DNA of 8,482 bases. Source: Labilithrix luteola (GTDB lineage Bacteria; Myxococcota_A; Polyangia; Polyangiales; Polyangiaceae). Below the pieces are notes generated by a model, which saw only the letters and a list, made by a program, of their open reading frames with translations, had not been told where the DNA came from and made no database searches. The stretch lies in the NCBI GenBank assembly GCA_026225435.1, contig JAMFST010000079.1, positions 1 to 8,482 of the forward strand. Direction: 5' to 3'. A program made the position numbers and the translations under genes. Below, in pieces: positions 1 through 6,060 of this stretch (positions are counted from its first letter, which is position 1; each line of letters begins with the position of its first letter).

Positions 1-442
1 CGGCATCCCCCAGGAAGACGATGTGCTCGAGCGCCGGCAGTTTCCCCGCGGCGCGCAGCTGCGCGTACAGCGGGGCGAAGCTGCAGTCGGTGTGCGAGCG
101 CGCCGAGACGAGCACGCGCGCCCCCGACTGCCCGAGCATGTAGCCCAGCTCGCGCTCGCGGTAGACCACGTTGAGCGTGACGAGGATGGCGCCGATCTTC
201 GTCGTCGCGAAGAACGTCGTCAGCCACTCGAGCCCGTTGGGCGCGGCGATGGCCACGCGATCGCCGTGACCCACGCCGAGGTCGAGCAGGCCGGTCGCCA
301 GGCGATCGGTCGCCGCCTCGAGCTCGGCAAAGCTCACCGGCCCCGACTCGAGCAGGAGGAAGGGCGCGGCCGGGCGCGCAAGCCGCTTCTCGTGGAGCAG
401 CGCGGAGATGGTGGAGGCGGTGGTCGGCTCGGCGCTGGACAT
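1..442 (-). CDS. Acyl-CoA synthetase (AMP-forming), N-terminal part, cut by window edge
   Basis: Translating the minus strand from the ATG at 442 gives an open frame of about 147 residues that runs off the left edge, so the C-terminal three quarters are outside the window. The N-terminus has the layout of ANL-superfamily AMP-binding enzymes: a leading helix, then FAELEAATDRLATGLLDLGV, GDRVAIAAPNGLEWLTTFFA, KIGAILVTLNVVYRERELGYML and SGARVLVSA. These match the conserved 'L...G...GDRVAI...N..E.....FA..K.GA.....N..Y...EL.Y.L..S.A...' pattern. Known members activate a carboxylic acid with ATP and load it onto CoA. The AMP-binding TSGTTG loop and the C-terminal lid are not present here, so substrate class (medium/long-chain fatty acid or aromatic acid) cannot be told. 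The LNVVYRERELGYML run is typical of fatty-acyl and benzoate-like ligases. The start has only a weak GCGAG-like ribosome site. The gene is divergent from the hydrolase at 559. Confidence 0.9.
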   Translation of the reverse strand, partial: MSSAEPTTASTISALLHEKRLARPAAPFLLLESGPVSFAELEAATDRLATGLLDLGVGHGDRVAIAAPNGLEWLTTFFATTKIGAILVTLNVVYRERELGYMLGQSGARVLVSARSHTDCSFAPLYAQLRAAGKLPALEHIVFLGDA

Positions 443-558
443 GGGGACTCGCTGCGATGATAGCGCCGCCATCGGCGCGTGGATCGCTCACGCGGCGCGT
501 CACTTCGCGTCACGCAGCGTGCCTCGACGCGGGCGAACGACGGTGGCTAGATCCGGTC
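443..558. promoter_or_regulatory. Divergent intergenic region between acyl-CoA synthetase and hydrolase
   Basis: This 116-bp gap must hold the promoters of both divergent genes. The octamer CGCGTCAC occurs at 496-503 and again at 506-513, exactly 10 bp (about one helical turn) apart, and TCAC also occurs at 488-491. The second octamer runs into the perfect inverted repeat CACGC-A-GCGTG at 511-521. Such an arrangement could be a regulator binding site, but this is inference. I see no convincing -35/-10 pair and no strong ribosome binding site for either gene. Confidence 0.4.
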
Positions 559-1524
559 ATGACCTACGCGTTCGATCCCCAGATTGCTCCCGTGATGGCT
601 GCCTTCGCCGAGCTCGCGAAGACGGCGCCTCCGCCCGCTGCGCGCGGCGACTGGAAGACGCTCCGTCAGGCCACCGACGGGCTGATCACCCACCTCGCCA
701 CCCAGACGCCGAAGTTCCCCGATGTCGAGCTGAAGAAGCTCTCCTGCAAGACCAAGGACGGAGCGTCGATCGAGCTGCGCTGGTACTCGAAGAAGAGCGC
801 CGGCGGCGCCAGCGCGTCCGCCGGCCCGGCGGTGGTCTACGCCCACGGCGGCGGGATGATCTGCGGCAACCTCGAGATGTACCACCCGGTCGTCGCGCAG
901 TACGTCTCGCAGAGCGACGTCCCCTTCCTCGCCGTCGAGTTCCGCTACGCGCCCGAGCACCCCGGCACCACGCCGATGGACGACACCTTCGCCGCCGTGC
1001 AGTGGCTGCGGGAGAACGCGCGCGAGATGAACGTCGATCCGTCGCGCATCGCCATCATGGGCGACAGCGGTGGCGGGGGAATCGCCGCCGGCGTCGCGCT
1101 CCTCGCCCGCGAGCACGAGGTCCCGCTGGCGCGGCAGATCCTCGTCTACCCGATGCTCGACGACCGCAACACCACGCCGGATCCGGCGCTGGCCCCGTTC
1201 ACCACCTGGACGTACGACGCGAACTACACCGGCTGGAAGGCGCTGCTGGGCGACAAGCTCGGCGCCAAGGACGTCTCGCCCATCTCCGCGCCGGCGCGCA
1301 CCACCGACTTCACCGGTCTCGCCGCGGCGTTCATCGACGTGGGGGAGCTCGACATCTTCCGCGACGAGGACATCGAGTACGCGCGCAAGCTGGCGAACGC
1401 CGGCGTCTCGGTCGAGCTGCACGTGCACCCGGGTGCGCCGCACGCCTTCGAGCGTCTGGCGCCGGATGCCGACGTGTCGCGGCGGGCTTGGCACGACCGC
1501 CTGAGGGTGCTCCGATCGCTGTGA
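559..1524 (+). CDS. Alpha/beta hydrolase, hormone-sensitive-lipase (family IV esterase) type
   Basis: The 321-residue product is a serine hydrolase of the alpha/beta-hydrolase fold-3 group, the bacterial HSL-like esterases, which cleave short to medium carboxylic esters. The oxyanion-hole motif HGGG is at residues 96-99 (VVYAHGGGMICGNL). The nucleophile elbow GDSGGG places the serine at 170, within IAIMGDSGGGGIAAGVAL. The acid is D265 in DVGELDIFRDE and the histidine is H295 in GAPHAFE. The triad order, the spacing and the FRYAPEHP strand-loop are all canonical, and the length is normal for the family (about 300-340). There is no signal peptide, so it is probably cytoplasmic. An ATG at 457 is also in frame, but the 34 extra residues (Arg-rich, no conservation pattern) fall in the divergent promoter region. 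The ATG at 559 fits the family's usual N-terminus, although it has no clear ribosome site. The substrate is unknown. The divergent acyl-CoA synthetase suggests, but does not prove, a joint role in ester or fatty-acid use. Confidence 0.92.
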   Translation: MTYAFDPQIAPVMAAFAELAKTAPPPAARGDWKTLRQATDGLITHLATQTPKFPDVELKKLSCKTKDGASIELRWYSKKSAGGASASAGPAVVYAHGGGMICGNLEMYHPVVAQYVSQSDVPFLAVEFRYAPEHPGTTPMDDTFAAVQWLRENAREMNVDPSRIAIMGDSGGGGIAAGVALLAREHEVPLARQILVYPMLDDRNTTPDPALAPFTTWTYDANYTGWKALLGDKLGAKDVSPISAPARTTDFTGLAAAFIDVGELDIFRDEDIEYARKLANAGVSVELHVHPGAPHAFERLAPDADVSRRAWHDRLRVLRSL

Positions 1525-1528
1525 TCCC

Positions 1529-2308
1529 TTGGCGGACGACCTCGACGAGACCTCCTCGCGCGACCCCGTCGTCGCGCTGCGCACCTCGGCCGCAGGGCTG
1601 CTGCTCGGAGGTCTCGGCGCGACGCTCGTCTTCGCGGCGTGCTCCGTGCTCGCCTTCACCTGGGGGCTACGCGCGACCTTCCTCGCCGCGGTGATCGGCC
1701 CGACGCTGGCGACACTCTTCGGGATCTCGCTGCTTGGCCGGTCGTCGCTCTCCATCGGCGCCGATGGTCTGCTCCTGCGCGAAGGGCGGAGGCGCACGTT
1801 CCTGTCGTACCGGTCGCTGCGCTCGGTCGGGCTGACCGGTGACGACGAGAGCACGGGCCGTTACACCGCGCTGCTGCTGCGCGGGGTCGACGGCAAGGAG
1901 CGCACGGTGGCGACCCGCGGCGAGCGTGCCGAGGTGAAGGCGATCGCCGCTCGGATCGAGCAGGCGCTCGAGCGCCACCAGCTCGCCCATCAACGACGCG
2001 TCCCTGGCGATCTGCTCGCGCGCGGTCAGCGGTCCATCGCGCGCTGGCGAGCCGACCTGTCCGGTGCGCAGTCCTCGTTCCGCCAGCTCGCGCTCCCCGA
2101 CGAGGAGCTGCTCGCCGTGCTCACCGATCCGGGTGCCCCGACCGAGCAGCGAGTCGGCGCCGGTCTGGCCTTGCGTGGAGAAGCGCGCGCTCGGGTTCGC
2201 GTGGCCGCCGCTGCGAGCGCCGATCCGGCCGTGCGCGTCGCCCTGGAGGCCATCTCCGAAGACGAGATCGATGAAGCCCGTCTCGAGGCTGCGCTGCGCC
2301 GCCGGTGA
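1529..2308 (+). CDS. Two-helix membrane protein with PH-like domain and helical tail, function unknown
   Basis: The 259-residue product has a short acidic N-terminus and two hydrophobic segments, roughly residues 18-42 and 48-70, separated by a tight TWGLR turn. Residues 72-146 look like a bacterial PH-type domain: a strand pattern of SLSIGADGLLLREG, TFLSYRSLRSV, YTALLLRG and KERTVATR, followed by an amphipathic helix (AEVKAIAARIEQALERH). The remainder is charged helix, then an Ala-rich HEAT-like stretch at about 188-245 (EQRVGAGLALRG, RVRVAAAASADPAVRVALEAIS). The start is a TTG. It is the only usable start codon between the upstream in-frame stop at 1502 and the first membrane segment, and lies 4 bases after the hydrolase stop, so translation is probably coupled to that gene. 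Family recognition is by fold pattern only, and no enzyme motif is visible. The domain order (membrane hairpin, PH-like, helical repeat) suggests a scaffold or sensor at the inner membrane, which is inference. Confidence 0.75.
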   Translation: MADDLDETSSRDPVVALRTSAAGLLLGGLGATLVFAACSVLAFTWGLRATFLAAVIGPTLATLFGISLLGRSSLSIGADGLLLREGRRRTFLSYRSLRSVGLTGDDESTGRYTALLLRGVDGKERTVATRGERAEVKAIAARIEQALERHQLAHQRRVPGDLLARGQRSIARWRADLSGAQSSFRQLALPDEELLAVLTDPGAPTEQRVGAGLALRGEARARVRVAAAASADPAVRVALEAISEDEIDEARLEAALRRR

Positions 2309-2309
2309 A

Positions 2310-2338
2310 GCGGCGTGGCCGCACGTAACACCGTTACG
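2310..2338. terminator. Tandem hairpins at a convergent gene junction (candidate bidirectional terminator)
   Basis: Two perfect short hairpins sit back to back between the converging genes that end at 2308 (+) and 2334 (-). The first is GCGGC-GTG-GCCGC (2310-2322), starting two bases after the TGA. The second is CGTAAC-ACC-GTTACG (2324-2338), which contains the TAA stop of the leftward monooxygenase gene. Neither has a clear T-tract, so they are not classic intrinsic terminators. Position and symmetry are the only arguments for a terminator or RNA-end-stabilising role. Confidence 0.45.
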
Positions 2339-3650
2339 CGGTGAAGAACCGGTTCGCTGGCCGCTTCAACCCGAGGTGCTCACGCAGCGTGCTCCCCTCG
2401 TACTCGCGGCGGAACAGACCGCGCCGCTGCAGCTCGGGCACCACGCGCGTGGTGAAGTCGTCGAGCCCGCCCGGCAACCAGGGGAACATGATGGTGAAGC
2501 CATCGCTCGCGTCCTCGCGCACCCAGCGCTCCATCTCGTCGGCGATGGTCACCGGCGTGCCCACGAACGACAGGCCGTAGTAGCTGCCGGCGCGCTCCGC
2601 CAGCTGGCGGATGGTCAGCTTCTGCGAGCGCGCCAGATCGAGGATGCGTGCCTGGCCGGTCTTGCTGGCGTTCGTCTCGGGGATGTCGGCGATCGGCAGC
2701 GGCCCGTCGGGGTCGTAGCCGGAGACGTCGAAGTTGAGCCGCTCGTTGAGCGTGCCGATCCCGCTGTCGTAGTGCACCAGGCTGTCCAGCTTCGCCCGCT
2801 TCGCCTGCGCGTCCTCCACCGTGTCACCCACCACGACGAACGCCGCCGGCAGCACCTTCAGCTCCGTCACGTCTCGCCCGATCGCCCGCATGCGCGCGTG
2901 CATGTCGGCGCGGAACGCCTTGCACGTCTCGAGCGATCCTTCGGAGGCGAAGATCACCTCCGCCGTCTCCGCCGCCAGCTTGCGCCCGGCCTCGGACGCG
3001 CCCGCCTGGAAGATCACCGGCCAGCCCTGCACCGGCCGCGCGATGTTGAGCGGGCCGTGCACGTCGAAGGACGCGCCGTGGTGATCGAGCGTGTGCATGC
3101 GCGCGGGATCGACGTACACCCCGGCGGCGACGTCGCGCACGAAGGCGTCGTCGGCGAAGCTGTCCCACAGCCCGGTGACCACGTCGTAGAACTCGCGCGC
3201 CCGGAGGTACCGGTCGTCGTGGTCCATCTGGCTGTCGTACCCGAAGTTCAGCGCCGCATCGGGGTTGGCCGTTGTAACGATGTTCCATCCGGCGCGCCCG
3301 CCGCTGATGTGGTCCAGCGAGGCGAACCTGCGCGCCACGTGATAGGGCGCGTCGAAGCTGGTCGAGCCGGTGGCGACCAGGCCGATCTTCTCCGTCACCG
3401 CCGCCAGCGCCGACAGCAAGGTGAAGGGCTCGAACGAGGTGACCGTGTGGCTGCGCTTGAGCGCGGCGATCGGCATGTTGAGCACCGCGAGGTGATCGGC
3501 CATGAAGAAGGCGTCGAAGCGCGCCGCCTCCAGCTTTCCGATCAGCTCGCGCATGTGCGCGAAGTTGAAGTTCGCATCCGGCCAGGCGCCCGGGTACCGC
3601 CAGGCGCCGGTGTGGATGCTCGCCGGCCGCATGAACGCTGCGAGGTGCAT
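2334..3650 (-). CDS. LLM-class flavin-dependent monooxygenase, NtaA/SnaA/DszA type
   Basis: The 438-residue product belongs to the bacterial-luciferase-like two-component monooxygenases that use reduced FMN supplied by a separate reductase; NtaA, DszA and SnaA are named members. Family signatures are in order: the start HLAAFMRPASIHTGAWRYPGA, FDAFFMADHLAV (44-55), the FMN-site run WNIVTTANPDAALNFG (122-137), HDDRY (144-148), LWDSF (161-165), FDVHGPLNIARPVQGWPVIFQAGASEAG (195-222), and the closing LDDFTTRVVPELQRRGLFRREYEGSTLREHLGL (396-428). Length is normal for the group (about 430-460). The frame extends 36 codons upstream, but the ATG at 3650 has a good ribosome site (GAGG at 3662-3659, 8-base spacing) and the family N-terminus. 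It is the last gene of a leftward three-gene set. No flavin reductase is encoded in this window, so the partner must lie elsewhere. Known substrates in the family are varied (aminopolycarboxylates, sulfones, others), so no substrate is assigned. Confidence 0.93.
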   Translation of the reverse strand: MHLAAFMRPASIHTGAWRYPGAWPDANFNFAHMRELIGKLEAARFDAFFMADHLAVLNMPIAALKRSHTVTSFEPFTLLSALAAVTEKIGLVATGSTSFDAPYHVARRFASLDHISGGRAGWNIVTTANPDAALNFGYDSQMDHDDRYLRAREFYDVVTGLWDSFADDAFVRDVAAGVYVDPARMHTLDHHGASFDVHGPLNIARPVQGWPVIFQAGASEAGRKLAAETAEVIFASEGSLETCKAFRADMHARMRAIGRDVTELKVLPAAFVVVGDTVEDAQAKRAKLDSLVHYDSGIGTLNERLNFDVSGYDPDGPLPIADIPETNASKTGQARILDLARSQKLTIRQLAERAGSYYGLSFVGTPVTIADEMERWVREDASDGFTIMFPWLPGGLDDFTTRVVPELQRRGLFRREYEGSTLREHLGLKRPANRFFTA

Positions 3651-3656
3651 GCTCAG

Positions 3657-3664
3657 CCCCTCAC
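3657..3664 (-). promoter_or_regulatory. Ribosome binding site overlapping the upstream stop codon
   Basis: Read leftward, the sequence GTGAGGGG combines the TGA stop of the dienelactone hydrolase gene (3663-3661) with a GAGG Shine-Dalgarno core (3662-3659), 8 bases before the monooxygenase ATG at 3650. This decides the monooxygenase start over the in-frame upstream ATG at 3758, and implies translational coupling of the two genes. Confidence 0.75.
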
Positions 3665-4572
3665 CCGAGCGCCGACTGGAAGAGCGCCAGCTGCCGCGAC
3701 CAGGCCTTTTCCGCCGCCGCGCGGTCGTAGACGTGCGAGTCGGGCGGGCACCAGCCATGGTTCACGCCGGCGTACACCTCGATCTCGGCGGGAAGGCTCG
3801 CCTGGGCGAAGCCGGCCTTCAGCTTGTCCTTCGCGTCCGGCTGCTTGGCGTCGTCGTTGGCGGCGATGGCGATGAGGAACTTCGCCTTCATCTGCGGGAT
3901 GAGTAGGTGCGGGCTGTCCGGCTTGTCGGTCACCAGCCCGCCGCCGTGGAAGGTCGCCGCCGCGCCGATGCGATCGGGCACGCTCGCCGCGGTGCGCATC
4001 ACCAGCGGTCCGCCCATGCAATAGCCGGTGGTCCCCATCTTCTTCGTCTTGTCCACGGCCGGCTGCTGATCGAGCCACGCGGTGAAGGTCTTGGCGTCGG
4101 TCACCTCGGTCGCGGGGGTGAGCGTTCCGGCGAGACCCATCAGCGCCTTGCGCGTCTCGGGGTCCTCGAAGTTGGGGTGCTCGGGAGCGGTCGGCGCCTT
4201 CTGCACGCGGTAGAAGGGGTTCACGACGAGCACGGCGTAGCCCGACTGCGCCAGTCGCTTGCCCATCTCGCGGAAGGCGGGGCGCAGGCCGAAGATGTCC
4301 GGCCAGACGAGGACCGCGGCATGCGCGCCGTTCACCGGATGGACGAAGTAGGCGTCGCAGGTGCCGTCGGGCGTCTGGATGGTGACCTCCGCGTCGGAGA
4401 TCTCTACGGCAGCGCTGCTGGCCGCTGACGGCGACGAGGACGAAGAGGCGGCCGCGGGCGCGCAAGCCACGAGGCCGGCGCCGAGCGCGACAGCTCCAAA
4501 TGTACGCCGCGAGAGGGCCTCCTGACGGAGACGGAAGGCGACCATGTCGTCGAGCGAGTCGTCATCACACAT
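3661..4572 (-). CDS. Exported dienelactone-hydrolase-family protein, probable Tat lipoprotein
   Basis: The 303-residue product has a twin-arginine signal, SRRTFGAVALGAGLVACAP (Arg 22-23), ending in the lipobox LVAC with Cys 37, then an Ala/Ser linker to about residue 55. The mature part is a dienelactone-hydrolase-type alpha/beta hydrolase: WPDIFGLRPAFREMGKRLAQSGYAVLVVNPFYR (90-122), the nucleophile elbow GYCMGG (183-188, Cys 185), an acidic residue at ANDD (D240/D241), and NHGW with His 272. The Cys-Asp-His triad is that of dienelactone hydrolases, which open the lactone ring in chlorocatechol breakdown. However, many exported relatives have unknown substrates, so family is firm and reaction is not. 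Start choice is uncertain: ATG 4572 gives a 21-residue pre-Arg region and ATG 4545 a shorter, more usual one; neither has a clear ribosome site. It follows the lipoprotein gene by 34 bases and is coupled to the monooxygenase gene downstream. Confidence 0.9.
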   Translation of the reverse strand: MCDDDSLDDMVAFRLRQEALSRRTFGAVALGAGLVACAPAAASSSSSPSAASSAAVEISDAEVTIQTPDGTCDAYFVHPVNGAHAAVLVWPDIFGLRPAFREMGKRLAQSGYAVLVVNPFYRVQKAPTAPEHPNFEDPETRKALMGLAGTLTPATEVTDAKTFTAWLDQQPAVDKTKKMGTTGYCMGGPLVMRTAASVPDRIGAAATFHGGGLVTDKPDSPHLLIPQMKAKFLIAIAANDDAKQPDAKDKLKAGFAQASLPAEIEVYAGVNHGWCPPDSHVYDRAAAEKAWSRQLALFQSALG

Positions 4573-4606
4573 GCCCGCGCAGGCTACCGCGGAACGCGTG
4601 GACCGG

Positions 4607-5323
4607 TCAGGGCGGGTTGCGCTCGAGCTGCTCCACCTCGGCCTTGTCCTGCTCCATCGTCCCCGGCGGCAAGATCACCAGCGAGAACGGCGGCACGTCG
4701 TCGTGCGCCGCGGTGTAGCTCGCGGGGATCCCTTCGAGCAGGTGGTCCATCACCTTGTCCACCTTGGCAACGCTCGACGACGGGCCGATCTCCGCCTCCG
4801 ACTCGTACAGCACGGTGCCGTCCGACGAGATGAGGAACACGCCGACGTAGATCGCGTCGTGGTTCTCCGAGCAGAGGCGCCGGGTGGTCGGGAACCAGCA
4901 CGGCGGCGAGCGCACGATCGGCAGGAGCAGCGTCGCCGCCCCGTTGCGCGTAGCCAGCTCGTGGATGAACACGCGCGGCACCGGACGGAGCACCCAGTCG
5001 ACCCCGATCGCCTCCCAGCGGAAGAACGCCTTGTCGGACGCGAGCCGCTCGCAGACGAAGGCGCGCGCGTCCGGAGCGAGCGGCACCGCCTTCACCGGCA
5101 GCTCCGCGCGGAGCCGCTCCTCGAACTGCTTGGCATTCTTCGCCGCCGGCCCGTCGAGCGGCGTATCGGCCGACAGACAGATCGCCGGGTCGAAGTGCAT
5201 CACCGGCGCCGGCGCGCGGTCGGCGGTGAACTTCGGGTTGCGCGCGCCGTTGGCGAAGCACCCTTGCGACAGCAACCCGAGAGCGGCCGTGGCGCTCCAC
5301 GTCACGAGCTTGAGGACGCGCAT
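4607..5323 (-). CDS. Probable lipoprotein of unknown function
   Basis: I do not recognise this 238-residue protein. It begins with a basic, hydrophobic signal peptide (RVLKLVTWSATAALGLLSQGC) with Cys 22. The lipobox S-Q-G-C is not canonical (the Leu is at -4), so lipidation is likely but not certain. The mature protein has four more cysteines (49, 91, 142, 151). C142 and C151 flank a short loop and could pair in the periplasm. The middle alternates helix (KNAKQFEERLRAEL) and strands (VFIHELAT, AATLLLPIVRSP), and a hairpin AIYVGVFLISSDGTVLYESEAEIG (157-180) precedes a helix KVDKVMDHLLEG. This mixed alpha/beta order is reminiscent of small periplasmic assembly lipoproteins, but that is only a resemblance. 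It is the first gene of the leftward set with the hydrolase and monooxygenase, and is divergent from tetR. The ATG at 5323 has no obvious ribosome site. Confidence 0.8.
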   Translation of the reverse strand: MRVLKLVTWSATAALGLLSQGCFANGARNPKFTADRAPAPVMHFDPAICLSADTPLDGPAAKNAKQFEERLRAELPVKAVPLAPDARAFVCERLASDKAFFRWEAIGVDWVLRPVPRVFIHELATRNGAATLLLPIVRSPPCWFPTTRRLCSENHDAIYVGVFLISSDGTVLYESEAEIGPSSSVAKVDKVMDHLLEGIPASYTAAHDDVPPFSLVILPPGTMEQDKAEVEQLERNPP

Positions 5324-5380
5324 GGCACGGTCGTATCACGGTGCTACGGAGCGGGCGCCATACGCGCGCAGACGTCAGGG

Positions 5381-5392
5381 CCGTCGCGACGG
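5381..5392. promoter_or_regulatory. Perfect 12-bp palindrome, candidate operator
   Basis: CCGTCGCGACGG reads the same on both strands. It lies 58 bp before the lipoprotein start and 63 bp before the tetR start. Part of it, GTCGCGA, recurs at 5397-5403. Short GC palindromes arise often by chance in DNA of this composition, so its role is inferred only from its position in a divergent promoter region. Confidence 0.35.
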
Positions 5393-5412
5393 GGGTGTCG
5401 CGATCTCGGTTC

Positions 5413-5436
5413 TGGACGTAGCTGAACGCAGATTCA
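5413..5436. repeat. Left arm of inverted repeat around tetR, containing a candidate TetR operator
   Basis: The 19 bases at 5418-5436, GTAGCTGAACGCAGATTCA, occur again in perfect inverted orientation at 6061-6079. Extending outward gives 23 of 24 matching bases (5413-5436 against 6061-6084; the mismatch is at 5417/6080). Inside the arm is an interrupted dyad TGAA-CGCAGA-TTCA (5423-5436), the kind of site a dimeric TetR regulator binds. It ends 18 bp before the tetR start, a position where binding would block tetR transcription. Confidence 0.75.
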
Positions 5437-5445
5437 CCAACCCTC

Positions 5446-5449
5446 GAGG
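5446..5449 (+). promoter_or_regulatory. Ribosome binding site of tetR
   Basis: GAGG stands 5 bases before the ATG at 5455. It supports that ATG as the start, which also gives a TetR N-terminus of normal length. Confidence 0.6.
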
Positions 5450-5454
5450 CGTCG

Positions 5455-6039
5455 ATGCCGCGACAACGAGATTACCGGAAGGAGCACGCGATCCTGGATG
5501 CCGCCCAAGCGGAGGTGCTCGAGCACGGCCTCGAGGCGCTCTCCATGGACGCTGTCGCCCGCCGCGCTGGTGTCGCCACCGGCACGGTGTACCGGTACTT
5601 CGCGAACAAGATCGAGCTCGTCGGATATCTGTACGTGCTCCTCAAGTCATCGACGGCCGCCCCTTTCTTTGACGACGCCGGTTTGCCGGTCAGGGAGGGC
5701 TTCGAGAAAGCGTGTCGCGAGTTCATTCGCGAATGCTGCGCGCACGTGGCCGACGAGAAGTTCGTCGAGCAGATCGAGTGCTCGGACGCGTACACGAAGC
5801 GCATCGAGGAGGAGTTGCCGATGACCTTCGACACGCCGACGGCGCTACTCGATCGCGGCAAGGAGGAGGGGGTGATCAAGGACATCGATTCCGAGCTCCT
5901 CGTGGAATTCATCAGCAACGCTCTCCGACCGTTCGGCCGCAAGCTGGAGAAGGTCCGCGACCGGGATCGCGAAGCGCCGATCCGCGACATCCTCTCGTTG
6001 TGCTGGGGAGCGATTGCCGCGTCGGACAACGATGCGTGA
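5455..6039 (+). CDS. TetR/AcrR-family transcriptional regulator
   Basis: The 194-residue product has the TetR DNA-binding domain at about residues 8-57: helix 1 RKEHAILDAAQAEVLEHGLEAL, then the helix-turn-helix SMDAVARRAGVATGTVYRYF (30-49), followed by NKIELVGYLY. Residues 60-190 form the helical ligand-binding and dimerisation part, with a typical LLDRGKEEGVIKDIDSELLVEF segment (131-152). Length is normal. It has five cysteines (87, 94, 95, 109, 183), but there is no evidence that they sense anything. It is divergent from the lipoprotein/hydrolase/monooxygenase set, its likely target, and probably represses itself through the dyad at 5423-5436. Two things are odd. The gene is enclosed by an inverted repeat. 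Four hand-counted 60-base stretches of it run at 57-65% GC, while stretches counted on either side are 72-73%. That composition could mean later acquisition. Confidence 0.93.
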   Translation: MPRQRDYRKEHAILDAAQAEVLEHGLEALSMDAVARRAGVATGTVYRYFANKIELVGYLYVLLKSSTAAPFFDDAGLPVREGFEKACREFIRECCAHVADEKFVEQIECSDAYTKRIEEELPMTFDTPTALLDRGKEEGVIKDIDSELLVEFISNALRPFGRKLEKVRDRDREAPIRDILSLCWGAIAASDNDA

Positions 6040-6060
6040 GCAACTTCGCCCCGACGTAGA

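Larger units (their letters stand above)
5324..5454. promoter_or_regulatory. Divergent control region between the lipoprotein operon and tetR
   Basis: This 131-bp gap must contain promoters for the leftward three-gene set and for the rightward regulator. It holds three symmetric or repeated elements: CACGGT at 5326-5331 and 5337-5342; the perfect 12-bp palindrome CCGTCGCGACGG at 5381-5392, with GTCGCGA repeated at 5397-5403; and the TGAA-N6-TTCA dyad at 5423-5436, which is half of the long inverted repeat around tetR. A TetR-family protein encoded next to a divergent operon commonly represses both units from such a region. I could not place a convincing -35/-10 pair. Confidence 0.55.

Noticed and set aside
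23..460. Plus-strand 145-codon open frame at the left edge
   Set aside because: The opposite strand encodes a clear acyl-CoA synthetase N-terminus. The plus-strand product is Arg/Gly-rich and without pattern.
457..558. N-terminal extension of the alpha/beta hydrolase
   Set aside because: The extra 34 residues are Arg-rich, not part of the family, and would take up nearly the whole divergent promoter gap.
547..1854. 435-codon minus-strand open frame
   Set aside because: It lies antisense to the well-supported hydrolase and membrane-protein genes. Its product is Arg/Ser/Val-biased with no domain pattern, as expected for a shadow frame in high-GC DNA.
2380..2392. Second copy of TCACGCAGCGTGC, identical to 510-522
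   Set aside because: It lies inside the conserved C-terminal coding part of the monooxygenase gene (STLREHLGL). One shared 13-mer is plausible by chance in a GC-rich window of this size.
2064..3875. 603-codon plus-strand open frame, the longest in the window
   Set aside because: It runs antisense through the whole monooxygenase gene and overlaps the membrane-protein gene. The product is rich in Arg, His and Val without recognisable motifs, while the minus strand shows clear family signatures.
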